A stretch of DNA of 64,000 bases from Actinomadura citrea (GTDB taxonomy: Bacteria > Actinomycetota > Actinomycetes > Streptosporangiales > Streptosporangiaceae). The position numbers were made by a program, and so were the translations under genes. The stretch is from assembly GCF_013409045.1 (NCBI RefSeq), contig NZ_JACCBT010000001.1:6386001-6450000 (forward strand), in the 5' to 3' direction. The notes under the pieces are model-generated. The model did no database searches. It was given only the letters and a program-made list of their open reading frames with translations, and had not been told where the DNA came from. Shown in pieces: positions 8,200 to 19,449 of this stretch (its first letter is position 1; every line of letters starts with the position of its first letter).

Positions 8200-8919
8200 A
8201 TGACGCTGAACGGGGAGCGGGTCCTGGTCTGCGGCGGCACCTCCGGGATCGGCGCGGCCACCGCACGGCTCTTCGCCCGCCGGGGGGCCGACGCCGTCGT
8301 CACCGGACGCGACGCCGGGCGCCTGGCCAAGGCCGCCGCGGACGGCCTCACCGCACGCCGCCTGGACGCGGCCTCCGCGGAGGAGGTCGCCGCGTTCTTC
8401 GCCGAGGACACGGTCTACGACCACCTCGTCCTCGCGCTGAGCGGCGGAGCGGGCGCGGGCCCCGTCGCCACCCTCGACCTGGCCGACCTGCGCGCCGGCT
8501 TCGAGGCCAAGTTCTGGTTGCACCTGCGGCTCGTCCAGGCCGCGCTCCCCCGGCTGGCGGCGGGCGGCTCGGTCACGTTCGTCACCGCCTCGTCGGCGCG
8601 GGCCGCGCTGCCCGGCACCGCCGGGCTCGCGGCGATCAACGGCGCACTGGAGGCGATGGTGCCGCCCCTGGCCGCCGAGCTGGCCCCGCTGCGCGTGAAC
8701 GCCGTGTCCCCGGGCGTCATCGAGACCCCGTGGTGGGACGGCATGCCCGCCGAGCAGCGCGCCGCCATGTTCGCCGAGCACGCCGCCGCCCTGCCGGTCG
8801 GGCGCGTCGGGCGCCCCGAGGACGTGGCGCAGGCGATCCTGATGACCGCGACGAACGGGTTCATCACCGGCAACGTCGTCGAGTGCAACGGCGGCCTGAC
8901 CCTGCCCACCGGCCGCTGA
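8200..8919 (+). CDS. Short-chain dehydrogenase/reductase lacking the usual Tyr/Lys
   Basis: Rossmann-fold protein, 239 aa, starting at ATG 8200 after GAAGGA. The cofactor motif is intact (CGGTSGIGAATARLF), and the C-terminal SPGVIETPWW, VGRPEDVAQAI and GNVVECNGG segments are normal SDR sequence. However, the active-site stretch reads GLAAINGALEA where classical SDRs have YxxSK: Tyr and Lys are replaced by Leu and Asn. A recognised SDR subgroup carries this NGA variant. Reductase activity is therefore uncertain, and an altered chemistry or binding role is possible. Expression is presumably controlled by the divergent TetR protein. Confidence 0.85.
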   Translation: MTLNGERVLVCGGTSGIGAATARLFARRGADAVVTGRDAGRLAKAAADGLTARRLDAASAEEVAAFFAEDTVYDHLVLALSGGAGAGPVATLDLADLRAGFEAKFWLHLRLVQAALPRLAAGGSVTFVTASSARAALPGTAGLAAINGALEAMVPPLAAELAPLRVNAVSPGVIETPWWDGMPAEQRAAMFAEHAAALPVGRVGRPEDVAQAILMTATNGFITGNVVECNGGLTLPTGR

Positions 8920-8928
8920 CCGCACGGG

Positions 8929-8964
8929 AACGGGCCGCCTCCCGCGTCGGGGAGGCGGCCCGTT
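8929..8964. terminator. Bidirectional terminator between SDR gene and acn
   Basis: Perfect 15-bp arms (8929-8943 and 8950-8964) with a 6-nt loop, AACGGGCCGCCTCCC pairing with its complement. It begins with AA and ends with TTT, so it can work on both strands for the two converging genes. Confidence 0.8.
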
Positions 8965-8976
8965 TCGGCGTGCGGA

Positions 8977-11742
<2,766 letters not shown>

Positions 11743-11936
11743 GGACTCCTCCTCCGTCGCCACCGCGCGTCCGGTCCGGGACATGAGCGCGCGGCGCTGG
11801 GTTGATCTTCAATAAGGCCCGTCCCCGAGGCCGACGCGGGACGGCGCGCGGCGGGACGGGAGCTTCGTCTCCCTTGATCCTGCCTTAGTCGGACTCCTGA
11901 CCGGGAATCAGGGCCGCCTAACTTCCGCCGCTTTTC

Positions 11937-11979
11937 TCTCGACGTCAAGCTATCTTCATTTTATCTCGACATCAAGCTA
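11937..11979 (-). promoter_or_regulatory. acnA promoter overlapped by two direct repeats
   Basis: On the minus strand TTGATG (11975-11970), a 17-bp spacer and TAGCTT (11952-11947) form a SigA-type promoter. The same segment holds two direct copies of a 16-bp element, TCTCGACRTCAAGCTA (plus-strand reading, 11937-11952 and 11964-11979), 27 bp apart. Each contains the palindrome-like CTTGAYGTCGAG. The copies overlap the -35 and -10, so a repressor bound there would block transcription. Confidence 0.55.
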
Positions 11980-12015
11980 CTTGCTCCCCGTCCCTCGCCC
12001 CCGGCCCGACGAAAA

Positions 12016-12053
12016 GGACGGGTGCGGCCGGAGGGTTCCGGCCGCACCCGTCC
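12016..12053 (-). terminator. Rho-independent terminator of the small secreted-protein gene
   Basis: Perfect 17-bp stem (12016-12032 with 12037-12053), loop of 4 nt. Read on the minus strand it is followed by TTTTC. It lies 14 bp past the stop of the gene ending at 12068. Confidence 0.85.
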
Positions 12054-12067
12054 TCGTGGTGCGTTGT

Positions 12068-12286
12068 CTACCTGAGCCAGAGGACCCACGGCGGGTAGCT
12101 GAGGTCGCTCGTGCACTTGTAGGCGTTGAAGCCCTCACGCACGTACTGCTGGCCGGCGTCGATGCACTTGGACTTGGTGGTGTAGCGGGCGTAGGCCTTC
12201 CAGTCGGCGGCATGGGCGGGCACGCTCATGCCGCAGACCGCCGCGATGGCGAGCCCGACGCCGACGACTGCCCTGCGAAGGCGCAT
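12068..12286 (-). CDS. Small secreted protein of unknown function
   Basis: A 72-aa precursor with a clear Sec signal peptide (MRLRRAVVGVGLAIAAVCGM...PAHA) and cleavage predicted after AHA. The mature part is about 46 residues, rich in Tyr, Lys and Trp, with two Cys that could form one disulfide (KCIDAGQQ... and YKCTSD). The start is ATG 12286, supported by GGGAGGAAG upstream; longer open sequence before it is not needed. It resembles small exported actinobacterial proteins annotated only as hypothetical. It stands alone with its own terminator. Structural, inhibitor or signalling roles are all possible and nothing decides between them. Confidence 0.75.
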   Translation of the reverse strand: MRLRRAVVGVGLAIAAVCGMSVPAHAADWKAYARYTTKSKCIDAGQQYVREGFNAYKCTSDLSYPPWVLWLR

Positions 12287-12494
12287 CTGCGTCTTCCTCC
12301 CTGTGGGGGGCGTCCGAAACGATCTTCGTGCGATGGGTCCACGATGCGCCCGGAATCCGGCCCGTGCAAGAGGGCCGATCACACCCGTCGCGGATCATGA
12401 GTTCCTGCCGTCAGCGGGCGCGCCCCTTGGTCATCTTCCGACATGGCGCTCCCCGGCGCGCACGGGGCGGCCGGGGGGCGGTCGGCGCGTCCTG

Positions 12495-14063
12495 TCAGAG
12501 GGAGTTCCAGAACGAGCAGCCGGCGGTCGTGGCGGTGTCGGTGCGGTGGATGGAGTCAGGGGCCAGGGACAGGACGTCGTCCGACGAGCGGAAGCGCGGC
12601 CAGGCCGGCGCCTGCCGCGCCTGGGGCCTGCCGTCGCGGGCGAAGGACGTCCAGTAGCCCACCATGGCGTCGGAGAGCCGCTGCTGCGCCGGGGTCAGGG
12701 TGCCGATCAGCCCCGGGAACAGGAACGTCAGCTCGCTGGCGTGCTCGGCGCCCTCCTCGAAGCCGGGGACGTCGAGCAGGGGCGGAGCGGACCGGTCGGC
12801 GAACTGGTACGCGTACACCGGGACGCCCGCACGCTTGAGCGAGCGGAACGCGTTCTGGTGCACGCAGGCCGACAGGACTTCGTTGGAGTCCGTCTGGAGC
12901 GTCGCCAACGCGATCCTGGGATCCGGGTAGTCCGCCGCCGGGTACTGGGCCAGTACCTTGCCGGCGTCGGCGCCGTAGGCGGAGCGGACGATGTCCTCGT
13001 ACTCCGCGGCGGTGATGGGGTGCGGGTAGGAGAGGGAGACGAACAGGCGCATCTCGTCGAGCGTGTTGCCGTGCATCACCGGCACCCGGTTGAAGCGGCC
13101 CCGAGTGATCGCCTGCTCGGGCTGCAGCGGCAGGACCTGGTCGCCGCCCGCCACCGGACCCGCGTCCGTGGCCTTGGCCTCGAAGGTCTCCAGCAGCGTC
13201 TTGACGGGCGTCGCGCGCAGGCACGCCGCGTTGGCCGAGGCCGAGTCCTTGTCGCACCCGAGTGCCTGGGCGATCGTCACCCCTTCGGCCTCCGCCGAGG
13301 CCTCCGTGCGCGCGGGTGCGGTGCACGAGTAGCTCTGCGCGATGACCTTGTGGAACAGCCCCGCGGCGGTAGGTGAGACGAGGTTGGCGCAGGAGTTCCA
13401 CGAACCCGCCGACTCGCCGAACAGCGTGACGTTCCCGGGGTCCCCGCCGAAGGCCCCGGCGTTGCGCTGGACCCAGCGCAGAGCCGCCTGCTGGTCGAGC
13501 AGGCCGTAGTTGCCCGTCTGGTAGCGCCGGTCGGCGCCGGACTCCAGGGCCGGGTGCGCGAGCCAGCCGAACGCGCCGAGACGGTAGTTGATCGTGACGA
13601 CCACGACGCCGCCGTCCTCGGCCAGCTTCGCCGCGTTGTAGATGCTCGCGGTGCCGGTCGTGTTACCGCCGCCGTGCACCCACACCATGACGGGCGATCC
13701 ATGCCGGCGTTGCGGGCGGTCCGGTGTGGTGACGTTCAGATAGAGGCAGTCTTCCTCGTAGCTCGTCTCCCCGCCGTAGGGCGCGGGGAGTTGCGCGCAC
13801 TGGCCGCGCGGGGCGGTGGCGTCACGAACGCCCTGCCACGGCCGCGCCGGTTGTGGTGGCCTGAAGCGCAGGTCTCCGGTCGGCGGTGCGGCGAACGGAA
13901 TGCCCTGGAACAGACGGCGGCCTTCTTGCACCTGGCCTCGCACCACCCCCAGATCGGTGCGGACGACGGCGGACGAATCCGGTGCCTGGTGCTGGGCCGC
14001 GGCCGGAGCCGCCCCTCCTAAGAGGAGGGCGGATGCGAGCAGTGAGATTGCGGTGAGCCTCAC
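12495..14063 (-). CDS. Secreted type B carboxylesterase
   Basis: Alpha/beta-hydrolase of the carboxylesterase/lipase (type B) family, predicted to be exported and to cleave esters outside the cell. The GTG at 14063 opens a signal peptide (VRLTAISLLASALLLGGAAPAAA). The EDCLYLNV signature, the oxyanion HGGGNTTG segment and the nucleophile elbow GESAGSW are all present. GNTLDEMRLF carries the acid region and GAEHASELTFLF the catalytic His. Mature length of about 490-500 aa is standard. The gene is monocistronic, and its substrate cannot be inferred. Confidence 0.9.
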   Translation of the reverse strand: MRLTAISLLASALLLGGAAPAAAQHQAPDSSAVVRTDLGVVRGQVQEGRRLFQGIPFAAPPTGDLRFRPPQPARPWQGVRDATAPRGQCAQLPAPYGGETSYEEDCLYLNVTTPDRPQRRHGSPVMVWVHGGGNTTGTASIYNAAKLAEDGGVVVVTINYRLGAFGWLAHPALESGADRRYQTGNYGLLDQQAALRWVQRNAGAFGGDPGNVTLFGESAGSWNSCANLVSPTAAGLFHKVIAQSYSCTAPARTEASAEAEGVTIAQALGCDKDSASANAACLRATPVKTLLETFEAKATDAGPVAGGDQVLPLQPEQAITRGRFNRVPVMHGNTLDEMRLFVSLSYPHPITAAEYEDIVRSAYGADAGKVLAQYPAADYPDPRIALATLQTDSNEVLSACVHQNAFRSLKRAGVPVYAYQFADRSAPPLLDVPGFEEGAEHASELTFLFPGLIGTLTPAQQRLSDAMVGYWTSFARDGRPQARQAPAWPRFRSSDDVLSLAPDSIHRTDTATTAGCSFWNSL

Positions 14064-14217
14064 AGGGTCCCCTATCAGCGTGACATCTCCTGGCACTCCC
14101 CGAGCGGTCGATCTCTTCGCATCACACCAGTCCCTGATCTCAAAAAAGACGCGAGCGGCCAACGTGTTCGTCTACGACACGATCGGCAGATTCGAGCACG
14201 ACGCCCGCGGCGACGGC

Positions 14218-15201
14218 TCACCAGCGTTGGCGGGACTCCTCCGCCCAGCCGGTGAGGCCGTCGAAGTCGAGCCACGTGCCGTCGTCGGCCTGGGCGCGAC
14301 CGCTGAAATGACCGAAGCACTGGTGGGTCTCCGTGCCGACGACGCCGAGCTCCGTCCGCGCGACCTTCTCGTGGAACGGCCGGAACTCGGCCTCGACGCG
14401 CGGCCCGCGGATCGTCCAGGGGCGCAGCCAGTCGCCGCGGTCGTAGGACCAGTCGAGCTCCTCGCCGATCTTGTGCAGCCGGCCGCCGGCGAACAGCGCG
14501 TTCTCGGTCATGCCGGTGCCGTCGGTCCACTTGCCGCCGAGTTGCAGGGCCAGGCCGGGGCCGCTCGCCGCCGCCCAGTTCCACGTCATCCGGTACGGCC
14601 ACTTGCCGCGCCCGTGGTCGAGGACGGCGAACGCGCCGTCCCCGATCTCGTGGTCGCCTGACGGGAGCCGCAGCCGCCCGTGCACGGGACGCCCGACGTC
14701 CTTGACCGTGTACTGGAAGCGCCGGGCGCTCCAGGGGACCACCACGCCGAGCGACTCGTGGCCGTCCGGCAGCGGGACCCGGACGTCCAGGTCCACCAGC
14801 CCGGGGACCAGCGCGCGCACCCGCGAGCCGGACGGCCCCTGCCGGACGCCGACCGCGACCCCCGCCCCGCGCACCGACGCCTCTCCGGATCCGCTGCGGT
14901 CGGGGAACACCGCACCGCGCGCGAAGGGGACCACGCCGTCCCGGGAGGTCTCCTCGCCGGTGTCGCGGTCCAGCACGTACACGCCGTGCACCGCAGCGTA
15001 GTCGAGCGACGAGGCGACCAGCCCGATGACGTGCCGGGGCGTGACGATGCCCCAGTACTCCCAGCGCTTGGCCCGTCCCCAGCCGCGCAGGTTCGCCCGG
15101 TGCAGCGGGCGCCGCGTCCAGCCGACCGCCCGCGGATCGAGGCGCCCGTCCGGCGTGCACAGGTCGACGGGCTCGGTGATCTCGCGCTCATGGGTCGGCA
15201 T
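14218..15201 (-). CDS. DUF2804 domain protein
   Basis: A 327-aa soluble protein with no signal peptide or membrane segment. It matches the DUF2804 family throughout: N-terminal ITEPVDLCTPDGRLDPRAVGW, WEYWGIVTP, the central FQYTVKD segment and C-terminal HQCFGHFSGRAQ. The Trp- and Gly-rich pattern suggests a beta-rich, lipocalin-like fold of the kind seen in carotenoid 1,2-hydratase/AttH relatives; that is inference. No reaction is known. It is divergent from the hopanoid operon with about 130 bp between, so a link to lipid or isoprenoid metabolism is conceivable but unproven. The ribosome site is weak. Confidence 0.8.
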   Translation of the reverse strand: MPTHEREITEPVDLCTPDGRLDPRAVGWTRRPLHRANLRGWGRAKRWEYWGIVTPRHVIGLVASSLDYAAVHGVYVLDRDTGEETSRDGVVPFARGAVFPDRSGSGEASVRGAGVAVGVRQGPSGSRVRALVPGLVDLDVRVPLPDGHESLGVVVPWSARRFQYTVKDVGRPVHGRLRLPSGDHEIGDGAFAVLDHGRGKWPYRMTWNWAAASGPGLALQLGGKWTDGTGMTENALFAGGRLHKIGEELDWSYDRGDWLRPWTIRGPRVEAEFRPFHEKVARTELGVVGTETHQCFGHFSGRAQADDGTWLDFDGLTGWAEESRQRW

Positions 15202-15333
15202 GCCCCGAGGCTACCGAGCGGGCCGCGCGACGCCGTGCCCCCTGGAACGGTTCAGCCCCGGACACGACCCGTTTAAATAAGTCCATACCTTGGCCAGAGT
15301 TTCTCTCGTGCCGGACCGGTCGATCTCCTCTAG

Positions 15334-16197
15334 GTGATCATTGAACCGCCCTGGAGCGCCGAGGAGCACGATCGCGCGCTGGACCGGCTCGCCTCCCGGG
15401 AGAACTTTCCGGTGGCGGCGCGGGTCCTGCCCGCCCGGCACCGCGCCGCCCTGCGGGCCGTCTACGGCTTCGCGCGGCTCGTCGACGACATCGGCGACGA
15501 GGCTCCGCCGGAGCAGCGGCCCAAGCTGCTCGGACTCGTGGACGACGACCTGGACCGCGTGTTCGCCGGGCGGACGCCCGCCCTGCCGCAGTTGCGAAGG
15601 CTGGCGGAGACGGTGCACGCGCACCGCATCCCCGAGGAGCCGTTCCGCGACCTCGTGCAGGCGAACCGGCAGGACCAGACCGTCCACCGATACGAGACGT
15701 TCGCCGACCTGAAGGAGTACTGCGCGCTGTCCGCCGCGCCGGTGGGACGGATCGTCCTGTGCCTGTTCCGCGCGCACACGCCGCGCCTCGCGGCCGCGTC
15801 CGACGACGTCTGCACGGCCCTGCAGATCGTCGAGCACTGCCAGGACGCCGGGCAGGACTACCGGGTCGGCCGGATCTACCTGCCGGGCGAGGACCTGCGG
15901 CGGTTCGGCTGCGCCGAGGACGACCTCGCGCGCCCGGTCACGCCGACCCGGTTGCGCGGCGTCCTGGCGCTCCAGGCCGGCCGTGCGCGCGAACTGCTGG
16001 ACGGGGGCGCCGCGCCGCTGCTGGCCGACCTGACGGGATGGGCGCGCATCGCCGTGGCGGGCTACGTGGCCGGCGGGCGCGCCGCGCTGTCGGCTCTGGA
16101 GCGCGGGCGGTACGACGTGCTCGCTCATGCGCTGCGTCCACGGCGGGCCACGCTGCCGGCCGGGTGGGCGCGCGCCCTTGGAAGGAGGGGGCGATGA
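15334..16197 (+). CDS. hpnC: Hydroxysqualene synthase subunit HpnC
   Basis: First gene of the hopanoid operon. With HpnD and HpnE it replaces a single squalene synthase: HpnD makes presqualene diphosphate from two farnesyl diphosphates, HpnC converts this to hydroxysqualene, and HpnE reduces that to squalene. The 287-aa trans-isoprenyl synthase has the first Asp-rich motif in FARLVDDIGDE and the second in HCQDAGQDYRVGRIYLP. The GTG at 15334 is the best start but has no convincing ribosome site; a leaderless message is possible. Its stop overlaps the hpnD ATG. Confidence 0.93.
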   Translation: MIIEPPWSAEEHDRALDRLASRENFPVAARVLPARHRAALRAVYGFARLVDDIGDEAPPEQRPKLLGLVDDDLDRVFAGRTPALPQLRRLAETVHAHRIPEEPFRDLVQANRQDQTVHRYETFADLKEYCALSAAPVGRIVLCLFRAHTPRLAAASDDVCTALQIVEHCQDAGQDYRVGRIYLPGEDLRRFGCAEDDLARPVTPTRLRGVLALQAGRARELLDGGAAPLLADLTGWARIAVAGYVAGGRAALSALERGRYDVLAHALRPRRATLPAGWARALGRRGR

Positions 16198-17111
16198 CGG
16201 TTTCGGAGACGTGCGAGGGTTCCGAGCGGGTGGTCGAGGCGTACCGGCACTGCGAGCGGGTGGTGCGCGAGGAGGCCCGCAACTTCTCCTACGGGATCCG
16301 GCTGATGCCGGCCCCGAAGCGGCGGGCGATGAGCTCGGTCTACGCGTTCGCGCGGGGCATCGACGACATCGGCGACGGCCCGGAGCCGGCGTGCGTCCGG
16401 CTCGACCTGCTCGACCGGTCGCGGCAGCGGCTGATGACCGTGCAGGAGGTGCTGCGGCGGCGGGTGGACGTCCGGGCGCTGGAGGGGCATCCGGTGCTGA
16501 CCGCGCTGGCGGACGCGGCGGGGCGGTTCCCGATCCCCCTGGAGGCGTTCGAGGAGCTCATCGACGGCTGCGAGGACGACGTGCGCGGCGCCGACTACGA
16601 GACCTTCGACGACCTGCTGCGCTACTGCCAGCGGGTCGCGGGCTCGGTCGGGCGGCTGTCGCTCGGGGTGTTCGGGTCGGACGGCCGGCAGCGGGCCGAG
16701 GGCCTCGCCGACTCGCTCGGCGTCGCGCTGCAGCTCACCAACATCCTGCGCGACCTGCGCGAGGACAGGCTGGCCGGGCGCACCTACATCCCGGCCGAGG
16801 ACCTGGCGCGGTTCGGGTGCACGCTGAAGCTGGACGAGTCGGGCGCGTTCATCGACCCGCCGTGGCGGCTGAACGAGCTGATCGGCTTCCAGGCCGAGCG
16901 GGCGCGGGCCTGGTACGCCGAGGGGCTGCGGCTGCTGCCGCTGCTGGACCGGCGCAGCGCGGCGTGCACGGCGGCGATGGCCGGCATCTACCGGCGGCTG
17001 CTGGAGAACATCGCCGCGCGCCCGCAGATCGCGCTGGACGCGCGGGTGTCGCTGCCGACCTGGCAGAAGGCCGTGGTGGCGGCGCGCGCGCTGTCGGGGG
17101 TGGAGCGGTGA
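16194..17111 (+). CDS. hpnD: Presqualene diphosphate synthase HpnD
   Basis: Condenses two farnesyl diphosphates into presqualene diphosphate. The 305-aa product has Asp-rich motifs YAFARGIDDIGDG and NILRDLREDRLAGRTYIP. The ATG at 16194 overlaps the hpnC stop (ATGA) and has a strong GAAGGAGGGGG ribosome site. It ends in a GTGA overlap with hpnE. Weak similarity to phytoene synthase is expected, but the gene order identifies it as HpnD. Confidence 0.95.
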   Translation: MTVSETCEGSERVVEAYRHCERVVREEARNFSYGIRLMPAPKRRAMSSVYAFARGIDDIGDGPEPACVRLDLLDRSRQRLMTVQEVLRRRVDVRALEGHPVLTALADAAGRFPIPLEAFEELIDGCEDDVRGADYETFDDLLRYCQRVAGSVGRLSLGVFGSDGRQRAEGLADSLGVALQLTNILRDLREDRLAGRTYIPAEDLARFGCTLKLDESGAFIDPPWRLNELIGFQAERARAWYAEGLRLLPLLDRRSAACTAAMAGIYRRLLENIAARPQIALDARVSLPTWQKAVVAARALSGVER

Positions 17112-18427
17112 GCGTCGTCGTCGTCGGCGGGGGGCTCGCGGGCATCAGCGCGGCGATCGCGCTCCAGGAGTCGGGCGTTCCGGTCACTCTGCTGGAGTCC
17201 CGGCCGTGGCTGGGCGGCGCCACGCACTCGTTCGGGCGGGGCGAGCTGAGCGTCGACAACGGCCAGCACGTCTTCCTGCGGTGCTGCACGGCCTACCAGG
17301 GGCTGCTGCACCGGCTGCGCGCCGACCACCTCGTCGAGGTGCAGGACCGGTTCGACGTCCCCGTCCTGCGGGCGGGCGCGCCGCCGGCGCGGCTGCGCAG
17401 GTCGGGCCTGCCGAGCCCGCTGCACCTGCTGCCCGCGCTGGCCGGGTACGCGCCGCTGTCGGCCGCCGACCGGCTGAGGGCCGTGCGCGCCGCGCTGGGG
17501 CTGGCGCGCCTCGACCCCGCCGACCCCGTGCTCGACCAGGTCTCCGCCGGGGCGTGGCTGGCGCAGCGCGGGCAGCGGCCGTGGGCGCGGGAGGCGCTGT
17601 GGGGCCTGTTCCTCACGTCCGCGCTGAACGCCGAGGTGGACGACGCCGCGCTCGGCCTGTCGGCGATGGTGTGCCGGCGGGCGCTGTTCGGACGTCCCGA
17701 CGCGGCCGACATCGGGCTGCCGCTCGTCCCGCTGGAGGAGCTGCACGGCGGCCCGGCGCTGCGGCGCATCGCGGAGATGGGCGGGACCGTCAGGCTGAAG
17801 GCCAGGGTGGAGGCCGTCACCGCCGACCCGAAGGTGGTCGTGGACGGGATGCCGATCGCCGCCGACGCGGTCGTCATCGCGGTGCCGCACGAGGCGGCGG
17901 CGCGGCTGCTGCCCGCCGAGGCGCTGCCGGAGCCGCTGCGCTGGACCGAGCTGGACGCCAGCCCGATCGTGAACGTGCACGTCGTCTACGACCGCAGGGT
18001 CATGGACGCGCCGTTCGCCGCCGCGGTCGGCTCGCCCGTCCAGTGGGTGTTCGACCGGACGGCGGTCAGCGGGCTGGGCGGCGGCCAGTACCTCGCGGTG
18101 TCCTTGTCGGCCGCCGACCCGTGGATCGACATGCCGACCGCCGAGCTGCGCTCGCGGTTCGTCCCCGAGCTGCGGCGGCTGCTGCCCGCCGCGTGGGGTG
18201 CGCAGGTCCGGGAGGTGTTCGTGACGCGGGAGCGGCGCGCGACGTTCCGGCAGCGCCCCGGCAGCGCGGCCGCCCGCCCCGGCGCGGCGACGCGCGCGCC
18301 GGGCCTGTTCCTGGCCGGCGCGTGGACCGACACGGGCTGGCCCGACACCATGGAGGGAGCAGTGCGCAGTGGTCTCACCGCCGCCCGCCTGGTCCGCCGC
18401 CACCTGGAGAAGGTGAAGGACCGATGA
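17108..18427 (+). CDS. hpnE: Hydroxysqualene dehydroxylase HpnE
   Basis: FAD-dependent oxidoreductase that reduces hydroxysqualene to squalene. The 439-aa protein opens with the dinucleotide-binding motif VVVGGGLAGISAA and shows DNGQHVFLRCC. The C-terminal FAD motif LFLAGAWTDTGWPDTMEGAVRSG is typical of the squalene-associated amine-oxidase family. It starts at GTG 17108 within the hpnD stop and ends in an ATGA overlap with the polyprenyl synthase gene. Confidence 0.94.
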   Translation: MSVVVVGGGLAGISAAIALQESGVPVTLLESRPWLGGATHSFGRGELSVDNGQHVFLRCCTAYQGLLHRLRADHLVEVQDRFDVPVLRAGAPPARLRRSGLPSPLHLLPALAGYAPLSAADRLRAVRAALGLARLDPADPVLDQVSAGAWLAQRGQRPWAREALWGLFLTSALNAEVDDAALGLSAMVCRRALFGRPDAADIGLPLVPLEELHGGPALRRIAEMGGTVRLKARVEAVTADPKVVVDGMPIAADAVVIAVPHEAAARLLPAEALPEPLRWTELDASPIVNVHVVYDRRVMDAPFAAAVGSPVQWVFDRTAVSGLGGGQYLAVSLSAADPWIDMPTAELRSRFVPELRRLLPAAWGAQVREVFVTRERRATFRQRPGSAAARPGAATRAPGLFLAGAWTDTGWPDTMEGAVRSGLTAARLVRRHLEKVKDR

Positions 18428-19449
18428 CGGCCGTGCCCGTTTCGCTGACCGATGTCCGTGAGCTGGTCGACGGCGCGCTGCGCGCCGCGGTCGGGCGGCT
18501 CGACCCGCGCACCTACCGCGTCGCGGCCTACCACCTCGGCTGGACCGACGAGGAGGGCCGCCCGCGCAGGGCCCCCGCGGGCAAGGCGCTGCGCCCGGCG
18601 CTGGCGCTGCTGTCCGCACGGGCCGCCCTGGCTCCCGCGGAGAGCGGGCTGCCGGGCGCCGTCGCCGTCGAGCTGGCCCACGCGTTCTCGCTCCTGCACG
18701 ACGACATCATGGACCGCGACCGGACGCGCAGGCACCGCCCGGCGGCGTGGACGGTGTTCGGCGACGCGTCCGCGATCCTGGCGGGCGACGCCCTCCTCGC
18801 CCTTTCGGGAGAGGTCCTGCTGGAGGCGCCGGGCCAGGGCTCGGCGCGGGCGGCCCGCGCGCTGGCGGCCGCCGTCCGCCGCCTCGTCGCCGGGCAGTCC
18901 CTCGACATGGACTTCGAGACGCGCAGGCAGATCGGCGTGGACGAGTGCCTCACGATGGCGTCCGGCAAGACCGCCGCGCTGCTCGCGTGCTCGTGCGCGA
19001 TCGGGGCCGTCCTGGACGGTGCGCCGGAGCGGCTGTGCGAGGCGCTGGAGGCGTTCGGCGAGGACCTCGGCATCGCCTTCCAGCTCGTGGACGACCTGCT
19101 CGGCATCTGGGGCGACCCGGCGACCACCGGCAAGCCCGCGCTGTCGGACCTGCGGTCCCGCAAGATGTCGCTGCCGGTCGTCGCGGCGCTGAACTCCGGG
19201 ACACCGGAGGCCGCGCGGTTGGCCGAGCTGTACGCGCGGCCCCTGCCGGCCGAGGAGGAGGCGGCCGGGGAGGAACTGGCCGAGGCCGCCGAGCTGGTGG
19301 AGGCCGCGGGCGGGCGCGCCTGGGCCGAGATGGAGGCCGAGGGCCGCATCCAGCGCGCCGCCGAGCACCTGCTCACCGCGCGGCTGCCGGACCCCGTCCG
19401 CGCCGAGTTCCTGCACATCGCCGACTTCGTCACCCGCCGGGACCACTGA
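18424..19449 (+). CDS. Polyprenyl diphosphate synthase (likely FPP/GGPP)
   Basis: Trans-prenyltransferase that would supply farnesyl diphosphate to HpnD. The 341-aa protein has the first Asp-rich motif LLHDDIMDRD with chain-length region HAFSL before it, and the second motif QLVDDLLGIWGD. The DDxxD of the first motif is the short two-spaced form. Position inside the hpn operon argues for farnesyl rather than longer chains, although family members in actinobacteria are often labelled geranylgeranyl synthases. ATG 18424 overlaps the hpnE stop; the TGATG junction overlaps shc. Confidence 0.9.
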   Translation: MTAVPVSLTDVRELVDGALRAAVGRLDPRTYRVAAYHLGWTDEEGRPRRAPAGKALRPALALLSARAALAPAESGLPGAVAVELAHAFSLLHDDIMDRDRTRRHRPAAWTVFGDASAILAGDALLALSGEVLLEAPGQGSARAARALAAAVRRLVAGQSLDMDFETRRQIGVDECLTMASGKTAALLACSCAIGAVLDGAPERLCEALEAFGEDLGIAFQLVDDLLGIWGDPATTGKPALSDLRSRKMSLPVVAALNSGTPEAARLAELYARPLPAEEEAAGEELAEAAELVEAAGGRAWAEMEAEGRIQRAAEHLLTARLPDPVRAEFLHIADFVTRRDH

